From NCBI GenBank assembly GCA_031296305.1, contig JARLFZ010000004.1, positions 1-64,000 on the forward strand: a stretch of DNA of 64,000 bases. The letters run 5' to 3'. This document shows, piece by piece, positions 55,709 to 64,000 of the stretch. This DNA is from Occallatibacter sp. GTDB taxonomy: Bacteria; Acidobacteriota; Terriglobia; Terriglobales; Acidobacteriaceae. Under the pieces are notes generated by a model that did not search any database, had not been told where the DNA came from, and saw nothing but the letters and a program-made list of their open reading frames with translations. Made by a program: the position numbers and the translations under genes. The stretch's first letter is position 1. Each line of letters begins with the position of its first letter.

Positions 55709-58561
55709 TCATGGTTCCACCAGTTCCGCCTCAGTAAGCGGCATTGCGGGTAACACGAATACCAACAACCTCCTTCCGCCTTTTCTTACCGATTTCCCGG
55801 CAAGCATTCTCGCGCCCAGGCGCAACCTGGTTGCACCGCCCGCGGTTGGCACGGTAAGTCTCCCTGGTCGCGTTAATTCAAAGGACAATCGCGCACCGCT
55901 CATCCGAACAAACGCCGATCCGGGCTCACCGTTCAACTCCAGCTTGAGGTCTCCTGAAGAAATCCAAACGCCATTTCCGAGGAAAAGCGATTCGGAATTC
56001 GCCGAGCCGCCGATCACCGCGTAAGTGCCTTGAAAAGCGGTGTCTTCAGCACGCAAGACCTGTTCTTCGCTTGTCGTGCTCAAAATGATCTGGCGACTTC
56101 CGTCTTTGCAGTCAACGCGCAAAGCCACCGCGTCCGCGGGAGATTGAGCGATCGGAACCCTATGAACAGCAGCCACCGTGGGGAGATGATCCGTGCTCGA
56201 TGGCTCGACGATCGAGACAAACGGGCGATTCCAGGCTTCGCCCGTTTGCCGCACAACGAGCGTATGCAAGGGGAGATTTCCAATTTCCTGCGGAACGATG
56301 CCCATCACCGACCGTGCCGGCGGCGCCAGCACGCTGAAAACTTGCCGCTCCGGCGCGCCGGCTATCCACAAGTTCAGCTGCACCTCCGGCCGATTGGGAA
56401 TTGCCAGATGATATGTCGCCCGGTAGTTACCGGCGGCGGCAACAGCATTTTTCGCCCACAGGTAGTCGTAAGCGCCCAGTTCCTCGTCGGCGAACGTGAG
56501 CTTGTCGGTCGTTTTCTGGGCAACGGTTCCGCCATCGTCGCTGGAGACGTCGAGTGACTGGCCAAGCCCGTGGAAGAAATAGTCGTGCTTCTTGTCGTGC
56601 CCGTCGCGGCGCCGCGACCGGAAGATGTCGACGTAATAACCGGTCTCCGCCGATGTGCGGACAATACTTGTGACGCGCCTTTGGTCCGCGTTCGTCTCGG
56701 GCTCAAGGAACGAGACATCGGCAAACGTCACCGGAAGTTCGATCCCCTGTGGGTCGCCGGAGATGGGATAGGCGGCATTCACAGTGAAGCCGTGGTGGCT
56801 CATCATCGTGGGATACGACGAGATGCCGTCAACCACTACCGTATTGTGCGCCGGGAACTGCGCGTAGTACTCGTTCTGATCGGCCTGAAAGTAATTCGTT
56901 CCGATACCGCTGTCGGGCGCAAGCGGCAGGCCTCGGCCATAGAGCTCGATGGTCACGCCATTGGCATGCTGATGATTTCCCAGCGAGCCGGCCTCTGAGA
57001 TCATCAAGCCTGTCTGAGGATCGAGCCCGTTGCGCTGCACAAAGTAACTCACCGATGGCGCGCTGAATGTTGCGGTCAACACATCCGCGGTCTTCAGAGC
57101 TGGCAGGCTCGGGTCCAGTGAGAATGAATTGCGGTCAAAGAGCGTATCGAGACCGCGGCCCCGCGCTCTGAAATCCCCGCGTCCGAAGGCCGGCAAGCCT
57201 GCTTTCCGATTCAAGTCGTCGAGTGCGCGCGCCAGGCCTGTGAAGTGGGCTTCCTGCTCGCGGCGATGGTGCAGGCGGGCGTTCACCACCATCTGGCGCG
57301 CAACCATCGTAGAAATTGGCCCGTAATGCGAGTCGCCCCAGGACACGGTGAGGCCGTTGGGAAATGCATATTGCGCCATGGCATCGGCGGCCTTGCGCAC
57401 TACGGGAAGTTCCTCAAGCAGGTCGGTGCCCAGCGCCGCGTCAAGCTGATTGATGAGACCGATGAAATCACTTACCACGTTCATTGAATAGCCGGGCGAT
57501 TCGAACCAGATGCCGGTCGCGGGATCGAATCCGCTCGCTGCCAACTTGCGCAGCGACCACTGTCGCACTGAGTCCTGGTTCAGAATCTGGTTGAGAAAAT
57601 ACTGCGCGCCACGCTGATCCGCGTAAGCCGAATCGTCCTCCAGAACCAGCGCCACCGCGGCGATGAACCTTGCCTCAATCAGATCCCAGTTGTTGAAGGG
57701 CACGCCATTGACGATGGTCACGCCGATCCATTTGCGAAAGGTATCGGCGTAAATCGGCAACGCATCGGGCTGGCTTTTCTCAATGTAGTTGTAGAGAAAG
57801 TCGTAGGTGGTTGCCAGGCCCGGCAGCACGCCCTCCTGAATCACCTCGAAGGTGGACATGCCATAGATGTTCTGGCTATGGCCGTGGTTCAGGTCGATGG
57901 GCTCGTTGCGGTAGTACATTCCGCGCATGTAGGTATCGAAGATGGTAAATGCGAATCGCGAGTATTCCTCGTCACCCGTGATCCACGCAAGCTGCGCTGA
58001 GGTCTGCGCCATACGCAGTATGTTGGAGTTAATGCCGTCGATCGCGCGGCCGGTTTTTGACGGCGCGGCCCACTCCATTGGCTGCCCCGGCTGCGATGTA
58101 TTGACCAGGTAAACGCCGCGCGTGTCGTCCTCATAGGGCGGAATATCTTCCAGCTTCGGCGCCCTGTATACCGACACCGGATCGCGGCTTCCCGGATAAC
58201 GCACTGTCGCGACGGGCGCATGTCCGTCGACATGGTCGAACACGTCGCCTCGGTTGTAGACATCTGTTGCGTGCGACTTCCAGTACATTTGCAGGCGCGA
58301 CGCCACCCACATTGGATCCTGGCGGAAGTGATCGATGTAGGGCGCAAGCTCAGCCCGCGCCCGGTCGACAGCAGCCTTGGCGGCAGCATCGGTGCCGATC
58401 AGCGCGCGAATTTCTGCCTGTGAATTGCCAGGCCGGGCGGAGATTCGCGGATGAACACCGGCAAGATGGGCCGGAAGAGCGATTGGCTGCGAATCTGCGC
58501 CCCACATCGCGGCAGGAGCGGCAACAAGAATCGTCGAGAGCGCGAATAAGGAGATGCGCAC
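55709..58561 (-). CDS. Heparinase II/III-like polysaccharide lyase, secreted
   Basis: A 950-residue exported protein. Start GTG 58561 with AAAGGA 10 bases upstream gives a signal RISLFALSTILVAAPAAMWG; an in-frame ATG 58648 would overlap the preceding gene. Residues up to about 450 form an alpha/alpha toroid (alginate-lyase-like; IWFESPGYSMNVVSDF), and the following beta-sandwich carries the heparinase II/III signature: SLGNHQHANGVTIELYGRG, YYAQFPAHNTVVVDG. Lyases of this type cleave uronic-acid polysaccharides by beta-elimination; the substrate is not determined. The gap of 225 bases to GH127 holds nothing else. Confidence 0.75.
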   Translation of the reverse strand: MRISLFALSTILVAAPAAMWGADSQPIALPAHLAGVHPRISARPGNSQAEIRALIGTDAAAKAAVDRARAELAPYIDHFRQDPMWVASRLQMYWKSHATDVYNRGDVFDHVDGHAPVATVRYPGSRDPVSVYRAPKLEDIPPYEDDTRGVYLVNTSQPGQPMEWAAPSKTGRAIDGINSNILRMAQTSAQLAWITGDEEYSRFAFTIFDTYMRGMYYRNEPIDLNHGHSQNIYGMSTFEVIQEGVLPGLATTYDFLYNYIEKSQPDALPIYADTFRKWIGVTIVNGVPFNNWDLIEARFIAAVALVLEDDSAYADQRGAQYFLNQILNQDSVRQWSLRKLAASGFDPATGIWFESPGYSMNVVSDFIGLINQLDAALGTDLLEELPVVRKAADAMAQYAFPNGLTVSWGDSHYGPISTMVARQMVVNARLHHRREQEAHFTGLARALDDLNRKAGLPAFGRGDFRARGRGLDTLFDRNSFSLDPSLPALKTADVLTATFSAPSVSYFVQRNGLDPQTGLMISEAGSLGNHQHANGVTIELYGRGLPLAPDSGIGTNYFQADQNEYYAQFPAHNTVVVDGISSYPTMMSHHGFTVNAAYPISGDPQGIELPVTFADVSFLEPETNADQRRVTSIVRTSAETGYYVDIFRSRRRDGHDKKHDYFFHGLGQSLDVSSDDGGTVAQKTTDKLTFADEELGAYDYLWAKNAVAAAGNYRATYHLAIPNRPEVQLNLWIAGAPERQVFSVLAPPARSVMGIVPQEIGNLPLHTLVVRQTGEAWNRPFVSIVEPSSTDHLPTVAAVHRVPIAQSPADAVALRVDCKDGSRQIILSTTSEEQVLRAEDTAFQGTYAVIGGSANSESLFLGNGVWISSGDLKLELNGEPGSAFVRMSGARLSFELTRPGRLTVPTAGGATRLRLGARMLAGKSVRKGGRRLLVFVLPAMPLTEAELVEP

Positions 58562-58593
58562 AGATAATGAGTCCTTTCGCTGGGCAGCGTCGA

Positions 58594-59592
58594 TCACTTT
58601 CCGTTCGCTTGAATCGCCGATTCTCCCGTCTTTACGTTCAGAGTCCAAGGTTGCGGCGGCGGCAGTTGCATTGAGCCATGATCCATGTCAAGCGGCATCC
58701 AGAAGTAGCGAGAGTCCCACAGTGACTTCGGACGCCAGAGATCTCCCATAAAGATGACGGTGGTTGTTTTCGATCCCGTGACTTTCACGAGCATCGTCGA
58801 CTGCGAGTCGTAATTGTTCGCCTCGGGCGGGGCCAGGTTCTTGAATTCGGTCCAAGGGCCGGTGAGCGCGGGCGCGGTGGCATACACATTGGGGTTAGGC
58901 CGCCAGCCCGTCATGTGGGAACCCACCACGTAGTAGAGGTTGCCGTAGTGCACCAGCGCGCCGCCCTCCAACGGAGCGGGAATGAAACAGGTTTTCTCCA
59001 CGCCCATGAAGTCGTCAGTCAGTTTCGCAAGAAAGAACCCTTTGGTCGGGCGCGATTCAAAGATCAGATAGGCCGACCCATCGTCATTCACAAACTGCCC
59101 GATGTCGCGGCTCTCCTCATCCAGCGGCCTGAAGCTTTTCACAAAGTTATATGTGCCGTCGATGCGATTGCTGACCGCAACCATCACGCGGGCAAATTTG
59201 TAGTGGGCGTCGTCAAGATGCGCGTACATCACAAACTTGCCGGTGCGCGGGTTGGCGTACACTTTGGGCCGCTCCAAAACCCAGTGCGGGCCCAAATGCT
59301 CAGGATCGGCGAGTACCAGTACCTGGCGCCGGAACTTCCAGTGCACGAGATCGCGCGACGAGTAGCAGGCAACGTAGCGTTTCTCAGGATCGTTGGCCGG
59401 AGTGCGGTCTTCGCCGAACCAGTAGTACGTGCCCTTCCAGACCGTGATGCCTCCGCCGTGTGCCTGAATGCGTTGGCCGTGGTGATCCAGCCACGGCTCG
59501 CCGGGCCGGATGACACTTTGCGCAGCACACAGCCCAGCAGTCCCCAGCGCAACTGAAGCAAGCGTCACGAATGAGGCAATCACTCTTCTCAA
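58594..59592 (-). CDS. GH43 family glycosidase, secreted
   Basis: A 332-residue five-bladed beta-propeller glycosidase. A signal peptide (residues 1-25, ending LCAAQ) is followed by QAHGGGITVWKGTYYWFGEDR, VLERPKVYANPRTGKFVMYAH, SRDIGQFVNDDGSAYLIFE and LEGGALVHYGNLYYVVGS, matching the blades and acids of GH43 (catalytic Asp in the first, Glu in EGGA). The pattern is close to the exo-beta-1,3-galactanase-like subgroup. The start is TTG 59592 with AGGAG 5 bases upstream. Substrate probably arabinogalactan, by inference. Confidence 0.82.
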   Translation of the reverse strand: MRRVIASFVTLASVALGTAGLCAAQSVIRPGEPWLDHHGQRIQAHGGGITVWKGTYYWFGEDRTPANDPEKRYVACYSSRDLVHWKFRRQVLVLADPEHLGPHWVLERPKVYANPRTGKFVMYAHLDDAHYKFARVMVAVSNRIDGTYNFVKSFRPLDEESRDIGQFVNDDGSAYLIFESRPTKGFFLAKLTDDFMGVEKTCFIPAPLEGGALVHYGNLYYVVGSHMTGWRPNPNVYATAPALTGPWTEFKNLAPPEANNYDSQSTMLVKVTGSKTTTVIFMGDLWRPKSLWDSRYFWMPLDMDHGSMQLPPPQPWTLNVKTGESAIQANGK

Positions 59593-59667
59593 TTTTTCTC
59601 CTCTAGCCGGAATCAACTTGGCGACTTCAATCTTCTTCAGCTTTTTGCTCGCAAAGCGCATCCGGGC

Positions 59668-61794
59668 TTATCCCATGTGTGTCCATGCATACACGTCGAA
59701 GCTTCCCTCGCCGTCAACTTTTCCGCGGCCGTTGCTCCAGCTCAGGTGTTGCGAGTCTCTTCCCTTGGTGAGCGTGAAGGACAGGGCCCCGTCTCCATAC
59801 ACGCGCGCGGCGATACGTCGCGTTTCAGGAGCGCCGGCATAGAGGCCCGCATCCGCCCAAGGCACAATGCTCCCGCTCTTCACATAAACAGGAATCTTTT
59901 CAGTCGAAGCGGGCACGCTTAGCTCTGAGCCGCCCTTGAGTGCTGCGCCTGTCCAGAAGTCGTGCCAATCGCCCTCCGGCAGCACGACCTTGCGCGCCGG
60001 TTCTGCGGCAAACAGCGGCGCCACCATCATGCGGTCGCCAATCATATATTGATCGTCCACTGCACAGAGGCGTTTTTCCTTCGGCGCGTCCATCACCAGC
60101 GCGCGAAAGGGCGGAGTCCCGTCGCTTGCATAGCGCTCAAAAGCAGCAGCCAAATACGGCACGAGTTGCATTCGCCAGCCGATGATCTCGCGGCATCGCG
60201 ATTCGAGTTTTTCCCAGCCGTCGAGTAGCTGGTCCGCGTTGTTCAGCCGGCGATTCAGTTGCTTCCAGGGCGGATTTTTGATGTACCACCCATTGATCAT
60301 CGCGAGCGGCGAAAAGACCACGCTTTGCAAGCGGCGAATCAAGTCCTCTTCGCTCACGGCGTCGCGCACCTCCGGGCACCAGAGCAGTCCGCTGAAGCCG
60401 GAGTTGACGAGCGCGCGGATAAAGTCGCGATGCGCGTAGAGGTCGCTGTAGAGCACGAACGGATAGGGCGCGGCGAGCGCGCCGCTGGAGCGGGCGAGAT
60501 TGTATGTTGCCTGCCCGCGCTTTCGGAATTCATTCCAGATGGCCATCTGATAGCGCAGGCCGAACACATTGTGCATCTGCTCGCCGTCGACGCCAGAGGG
60601 AAATGCGCTGCATTCCGGAAACGACCACCCACCGGTGTAGTCGGAGTTGTCGCACTCGTCCAGCTTGAAACCGCTTACGCCCGCGTCAAGAAACGTTTTG
60701 GCATGGTAAGTTCCAAAGGCCGCACGCGCCGGCGTGTCCTCAAAGTCGGGAACCAATCCGCCCCACACGCCATAATCCCCGGAATGCGGCTCGATCTGGG
60801 CAAAGAGCGGCGACGCCGGGTGGGTAAAGGCGTGCTCCCACAGATTCACATTGAAGTTCATCTCCCGTGCCGAGCGCACGAAGCCTGCGGGATCGGGAAA
60901 GCGATCCCGATTCCAGGCGAAGGTGCAGGAGTACGCGTGCGTTTGCCAGCCGGGTTCGAGCCCAAGCACGTCGCAGGGCATCTTGCGCTCGCGGAACTCG
61001 TGCGCCAGCGCCAGCGCGGATTGTTGTGTTCCGCGCGCATCCATGCGGTACCAGAAACCAAGACCCCACTCCGGGGGCACTACGCCGCCACCGGAAAAAA
61101 CGTTGTAGCGCCGCACCGCATCCAGCATCTCTGGCCCGGCAAAAAGATAGACCTCGACGCCACTGGCGCGCGGCACTTCCACGGTAATCTGCCCGTTGTC
61201 GCCATCCTGGATATTGTGCGTGTAATTGGGATCGGGATTGGTGCTGTTCACTGAGTCAACCGATCGCAAAGGTTTGGGCCGCGCGTCGCCGAAGTAAAAC
61301 GTCGCGTAGCGCGCCGTATCGATCAGGATGCCGATGCCTTCCGTCGTCACATAGAACGGAACGGGCGCGTGCGAATCCCCGGTATCGAACTTGGGATCGG
61401 CATTGACGCGGACAACTTTCTTCTTGCCACGTTGTGCAAATGAAAGGAACTGCAGCCCCATTCCATAGATCTGCTCGTTTGGCCGCAGGGGCAATTGCAC
61501 CATGCACCCGCGCCTTGATAGTTTGCCGCGAAGGTCCGGCAAAGGCGCGGTGTCTACCTTGGGCAGTTTTGCGAATGCCTCAGCCTTCGCCGGGACCAGG
61601 CGGCTCGACACCGGAGTGAAGCGCTCCGGCACGCCCACAGTGGCTCTCCACACGCCCGGATAAATTCTCTTCCATGCCACCGAGTTTTCAGTCGTCGCAG
61701 GTGCTATAGGCTGTGTTCGCAGCAAACCACCAAAGCCGGCTGCCGCGCCAGCCGCCGCCAGTCTCTTGGCAAGACTCCGTCGAGAGATCTTCAT
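59668..61794 (-). CDS. GH31 family alpha-glycosidase, Tat-type signal
   Basis: A 708-residue enzyme with a twin-arginine signal (MKISRRSLAKRLAAAGAAAG). The GH31 barrel has PEWGLGFWYR, the nucleophile Asp379 in GFKLDECD, and the acid/base Asp in the YSDLYAHRDF region. The N-terminal beta domain carries a galactose-mutarotase-like region. GH31 acts on alpha-linked glucose, xylose or galactose. Its substrate here may be an alpha-xylosidic or alpha-galactosidic side chain of hemicellulose. The frame is open upstream but the signal fixes ATG 61794. Confidence 0.9.
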   Translation of the reverse strand: MKISRRSLAKRLAAAGAAAGFGGLLRTQPIAPATTENSVAWKRIYPGVWRATVGVPERFTPVSSRLVPAKAEAFAKLPKVDTAPLPDLRGKLSRRGCMVQLPLRPNEQIYGMGLQFLSFAQRGKKKVVRVNADPKFDTGDSHAPVPFYVTTEGIGILIDTARYATFYFGDARPKPLRSVDSVNSTNPDPNYTHNIQDGDNGQITVEVPRASGVEVYLFAGPEMLDAVRRYNVFSGGGVVPPEWGLGFWYRMDARGTQQSALALAHEFRERKMPCDVLGLEPGWQTHAYSCTFAWNRDRFPDPAGFVRSAREMNFNVNLWEHAFTHPASPLFAQIEPHSGDYGVWGGLVPDFEDTPARAAFGTYHAKTFLDAGVSGFKLDECDNSDYTGGWSFPECSAFPSGVDGEQMHNVFGLRYQMAIWNEFRKRGQATYNLARSSGALAAPYPFVLYSDLYAHRDFIRALVNSGFSGLLWCPEVRDAVSEEDLIRRLQSVVFSPLAMINGWYIKNPPWKQLNRRLNNADQLLDGWEKLESRCREIIGWRMQLVPYLAAAFERYASDGTPPFRALVMDAPKEKRLCAVDDQYMIGDRMMVAPLFAAEPARKVVLPEGDWHDFWTGAALKGGSELSVPASTEKIPVYVKSGSIVPWADAGLYAGAPETRRIAARVYGDGALSFTLTKGRDSQHLSWSNGRGKVDGEGSFDVYAWTHMG

Positions 61795-61829
61795 TATGTC
61801 GCCGCCTTCTCTTGATGCACGAGCCACTC

Positions 61830-64000
61830 TTAATGAAATGCGTCTTTCTCGCTGCCGCTCGCACCACCGGCATCGGGATAATTCACTTTGATCGCCACAA
61901 TCTGATATGGACGGACTGTGACGCCGATCTTCCCATTTTCGACAGGCAGCGCGGCGCCATCGGAATCCTCCATCAGATTCGTCTGTGACGCGCTCGTGAA
62001 TCCCGGAGGAACTGCAATGCTTACTACTCCTGCCTGTCCGGCCCACTCATACAGATGCAGGACGAGCGCGTGGCTGTCCTCGGCCTTCTTCACGGCAGTC
62101 AGCGTAACATGATTCGGCTCGATCGCGATGAAGGAGTGGCGAGGCGGCATCAGTCCGCCGTGCGCTTCCAATTGCGCCGCGGCAAGTGGGTAATTGAACT
62201 CGTATCCACGGCGAACCGTGAGCGCAGCCTGCCATTTACCGGCGTGTGGATAGAGCGCGTAGGCGAATTGCTGACGGCCCTGATCCGCGTTGGGATCGGG
62301 GTAGGTGGGAGCGCGCAACAGCGAGAGGCGCAACAGATTTCCCACTGCATCGTAGCCGTACTTTGAGTCGTTGATGAGGCTCATGCCTTGCCGATCGTCG
62401 CCCAGGTCGGCCCAGCGCAGCGCGGGAACTTCGAACCGAGCCTTCTCCCAACTATTGTTCCGCGTTGTCGGGCGCTGGATGCTTCCGTAAGGAATCTCGT
62501 AGGTCGCAAACGGGCTCGAAGCAGCTAATAGAAAGGCCGCTTTTAGCAGGACGTGCCGTTCGTGCCAGTCAACGTCATTCGCTACCACTACCTGGTCGCT
62601 ACCCGCATAGAGTTCAATATTCTGCACGAATTTTGAGCTTTGCCAGGTGCGTGTCACGCGAACCACCGCGCGCAGGGGGCCTTTTTCAACCACTTCCACG
62701 GAATCGGCCTTGGTCAAACGAACCGGCGGCTCATCGAGCGTGCCGGGATCGATATTCCACGCGTCGTACTTCTTCGGAAGATCATGGAAGGCCTGCAGCT
62801 CGTTGCCGCACGCGCCCGCGGCAAGAGTCTCGAAGTTTGCTTTCCGGTCGTAGAGGCTCGTAATGCAACCTGATTTTGGATCGATGATCACGCGCAGTGC
62901 CGCATTTTCGAGAGTAGTTCCCTCGACGTGCAGATCGCTGGCAGAGGGCCTGCCGTCAGGGACAACGTGCAGCACTTCGTATCCAACCGAAGGCATATGA
63001 GCCGCGCCGACGAGCAACTGGAAAGTGTGAGTCTGCTCGTTCTTTGCAAGAATCTGCGATGGCAATGCACGCCCTGAGGAATCGAGTACCGAGACGGTGA
63101 GTACTGGCTCGGGCATTTGCACGCTGACGGTCGCAATTCCGGATCGCTCCCAACCTAACGGATTGAAGACCAACACCGGAACACCCGCAGTCGCGCCAGT
63201 ATCGATCCTGGCAGCAATCGTGGCCAGTGCCTTTTGACCGATCTCGCCTGTCATCAGCCGCACCTGGTCATAGTCCTGCTTTGCGTCCTGGTAGACTACG
63301 CCGACTGCGGAACCCGCCGCCGTATCGTGAAACTGATTGAAGGTGATTTTCTTCCACGCCTCGGTCAGCTCGCCGCCGGGGTACGGATCGCCATCGAGCC
63401 ACGCCAGCGAGGCAAACTCCTCCGCATTGAGCGCCTCTTCCGAGCTTTCCCGCATTTCCCGCTTGAAGACCGCCTGCGATGTGAAGACTCCGCGATGGAA
63501 CTCCAGATAGAGCTCGTCCTTCCATGTTGGAATGGAAATCTGTCCGGCTGGAGGGTCGACCGGATCGCGGTAGCCGCCGGCGATCTTCCGATAGTCCCAG
63601 GTCTCGGTTTGCGGCGCGATCTGCTTCTCCACGTCGGAGAAAAAGGTGCCGGCGGTTCCAAACCGCATGGTGGGCGCAACAGGTTCCGGCTTCATCCATG
63701 TCGACACCTCATCGAGCATGGTGCGGGTGGGACCGCCGCCGTGGTCGCTTACACCGTAGAGGTCCATCATTTCAATCAAGCCGGGCGCGTAGCGGCGCGC
63801 CACGTTCATATCCGCCGAGAGACGCACGGGATCAACGGTCGTATTCGCGTATCCGTGCGGAAAATACGTCAGCACCCTGCTGCCGTCGGGCGATTCCCAC
63901 CAGAACATCTTCAGAGGCAAAGGATTGGTGTCGTTCCACGCCATCTTTTGCGTCACAAAGTAGTCGATCCCCGACAGGCGGTAGATCTGCGGCAATTGCC
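61830..64000 (-). CDS. GH38 alpha-mannosidase, 5' part beyond the window
   Basis: The visible 723 codons run off the right edge, so the N-terminus is missing. Family signs: ITFNQFHDTAAGSAV (barrel end), FNPLGWERSGIATV, then ENAALRVIIDPKSGCITSLYDRK and RNNSWEKARFEVPALRWADL in the C-terminal beta domains. MKMFWWESPDGSRVL-like sequence (residues 29-41) shows the nucleophile-side barrel strands are present. GH38 enzymes remove alpha-mannose from N-glycans or plant mannans. Spaced 35 bases before GH31, so one operon. The GHs, lyase and this mannosidase together form an acidobacterial glycan locus. Confidence 0.88.
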   Translation of the reverse strand, partial: QLPQIYRLSGIDYFVTQKMAWNDTNPLPLKMFWWESPDGSRVLTYFPHGYANTTVDPVRLSADMNVARRYAPGLIEMMDLYGVSDHGGGPTRTMLDEVSTWMKPEPVAPTMRFGTAGTFFSDVEKQIAPQTETWDYRKIAGGYRDPVDPPAGQISIPTWKDELYLEFHRGVFTSQAVFKREMRESSEEALNAEEFASLAWLDGDPYPGGELTEAWKKITFNQFHDTAAGSAVGVVYQDAKQDYDQVRLMTGEIGQKALATIAARIDTGATAGVPVLVFNPLGWERSGIATVSVQMPEPVLTVSVLDSSGRALPSQILAKNEQTHTFQLLVGAAHMPSVGYEVLHVVPDGRPSASDLHVEGTTLENAALRVIIDPKSGCITSLYDRKANFETLAAGACGNELQAFHDLPKKYDAWNIDPGTLDEPPVRLTKADSVEVVEKGPLRAVVRVTRTWQSSKFVQNIELYAGSDQVVVANDVDWHERHVLLKAAFLLAASSPFATYEIPYGSIQRPTTRNNSWEKARFEVPALRWADLGDDRQGMSLINDSKYGYDAVGNLLRLSLLRAPTYPDPNADQGRQQFAYALYPHAGKWQAALTVRRGYEFNYPLAAAQLEAHGGLMPPRHSFIAIEPNHVTLTAVKKAEDSHALVLHLYEWAGQAGVVSIAVPPGFTSASQTNLMEDSDGAALPVENGKIGVTVRPYQIVAIKVNYPDAGGASGSEKDAFH

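Overview
The window looks like chromosomal DNA of an Acidobacteriota bacterium, most likely class Terriglobia. This is inferred from gene content: high GC, a BshC bacillithiol enzyme, a DUF2934 protein, an F1Fo operon with paired b and b' subunits, a tig-clpP-clpX-lon protease block, and many secreted plant-polysaccharide enzymes with twin-arginine or Sec signals but no SusC/SusD pair in view. No transposase, integrase, phage gene, rRNA or CRISPR array was found. One tRNA (Pro, CGG) is present.

Layout. 1-4.7 kb: cold-shock protein (cut by the edge), Nudix hydrolase, bshC, a secreted esterase and a DUF4386 membrane protein. 4.7-11.7 kb: ATP synthase genes b', b, delta, alpha, gamma, beta, epsilon; subunits a and c are not here. 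The alpha-gamma, gamma-beta and beta-epsilon spacers are filled with hairpin-forming repeats. 11.8-17.4 kb: URO-D-like protein, acetyl-CoA synthetase, SnoaL-like protein, Uma2 nuclease-fold protein, an EF-P paralogue of the YeiP/EfpL type and a CPCC zinc-ribbon protein. 17.6-24.7 kb: trigger factor, ClpP, ClpX, a duplicated-domain secreted protein, Lon. 24.8-31.6 kb: Tat-exported glycosidase-like protein, glycosyltransferase, DsbA-like protein, radical SAM protein. 31.6-34.3 kb: a repeat-rich patch with several very small genes. 34.5-45.0 kb: GH28, YdeI-like protein, an ECF sigma operon, a ParD/ParE pair, a LytTR regulator, a ferredoxin-reductase-like protein, a CocE-type hydrolase and a zinc exporter. 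45.2-48.4 kb: hslV, DUF3052, hslU and an isochorismatase-fold hydrolase. 48.6-64 kb: a glycan-degradation region (GH106-like, GH92 remnant, CE15, GH127, heparinase-like lyase, GH43, GH31, GH38).

How the parts work together. Two of the stretches are housekeeping blocks: energy (F1Fo with acetate activation by Acs) and protein quality control (Tig, ClpXP, Lon, HslUV). The right third is an inferred pectin, arabinogalactan or hemicellulose utilisation locus whose five minus-strand enzymes are probably one transcription unit (gaps of 35, 75, 32 and 225 bases).

The most striking unexplained signal is a set of intergenic repeats made of degenerate 5-10 base words (such as CCACTAA, TTTCAGGTG, TAGTCCC, AGCTGAAAGCTG, GGGAATAGGGAGTAG). 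Many are arranged as inverted pairs, and at least seven genes end at stop codons supplied by these words. A second family of very regular short hairpins lies between atpG and atpD and again near 31.7-31.9 kb.
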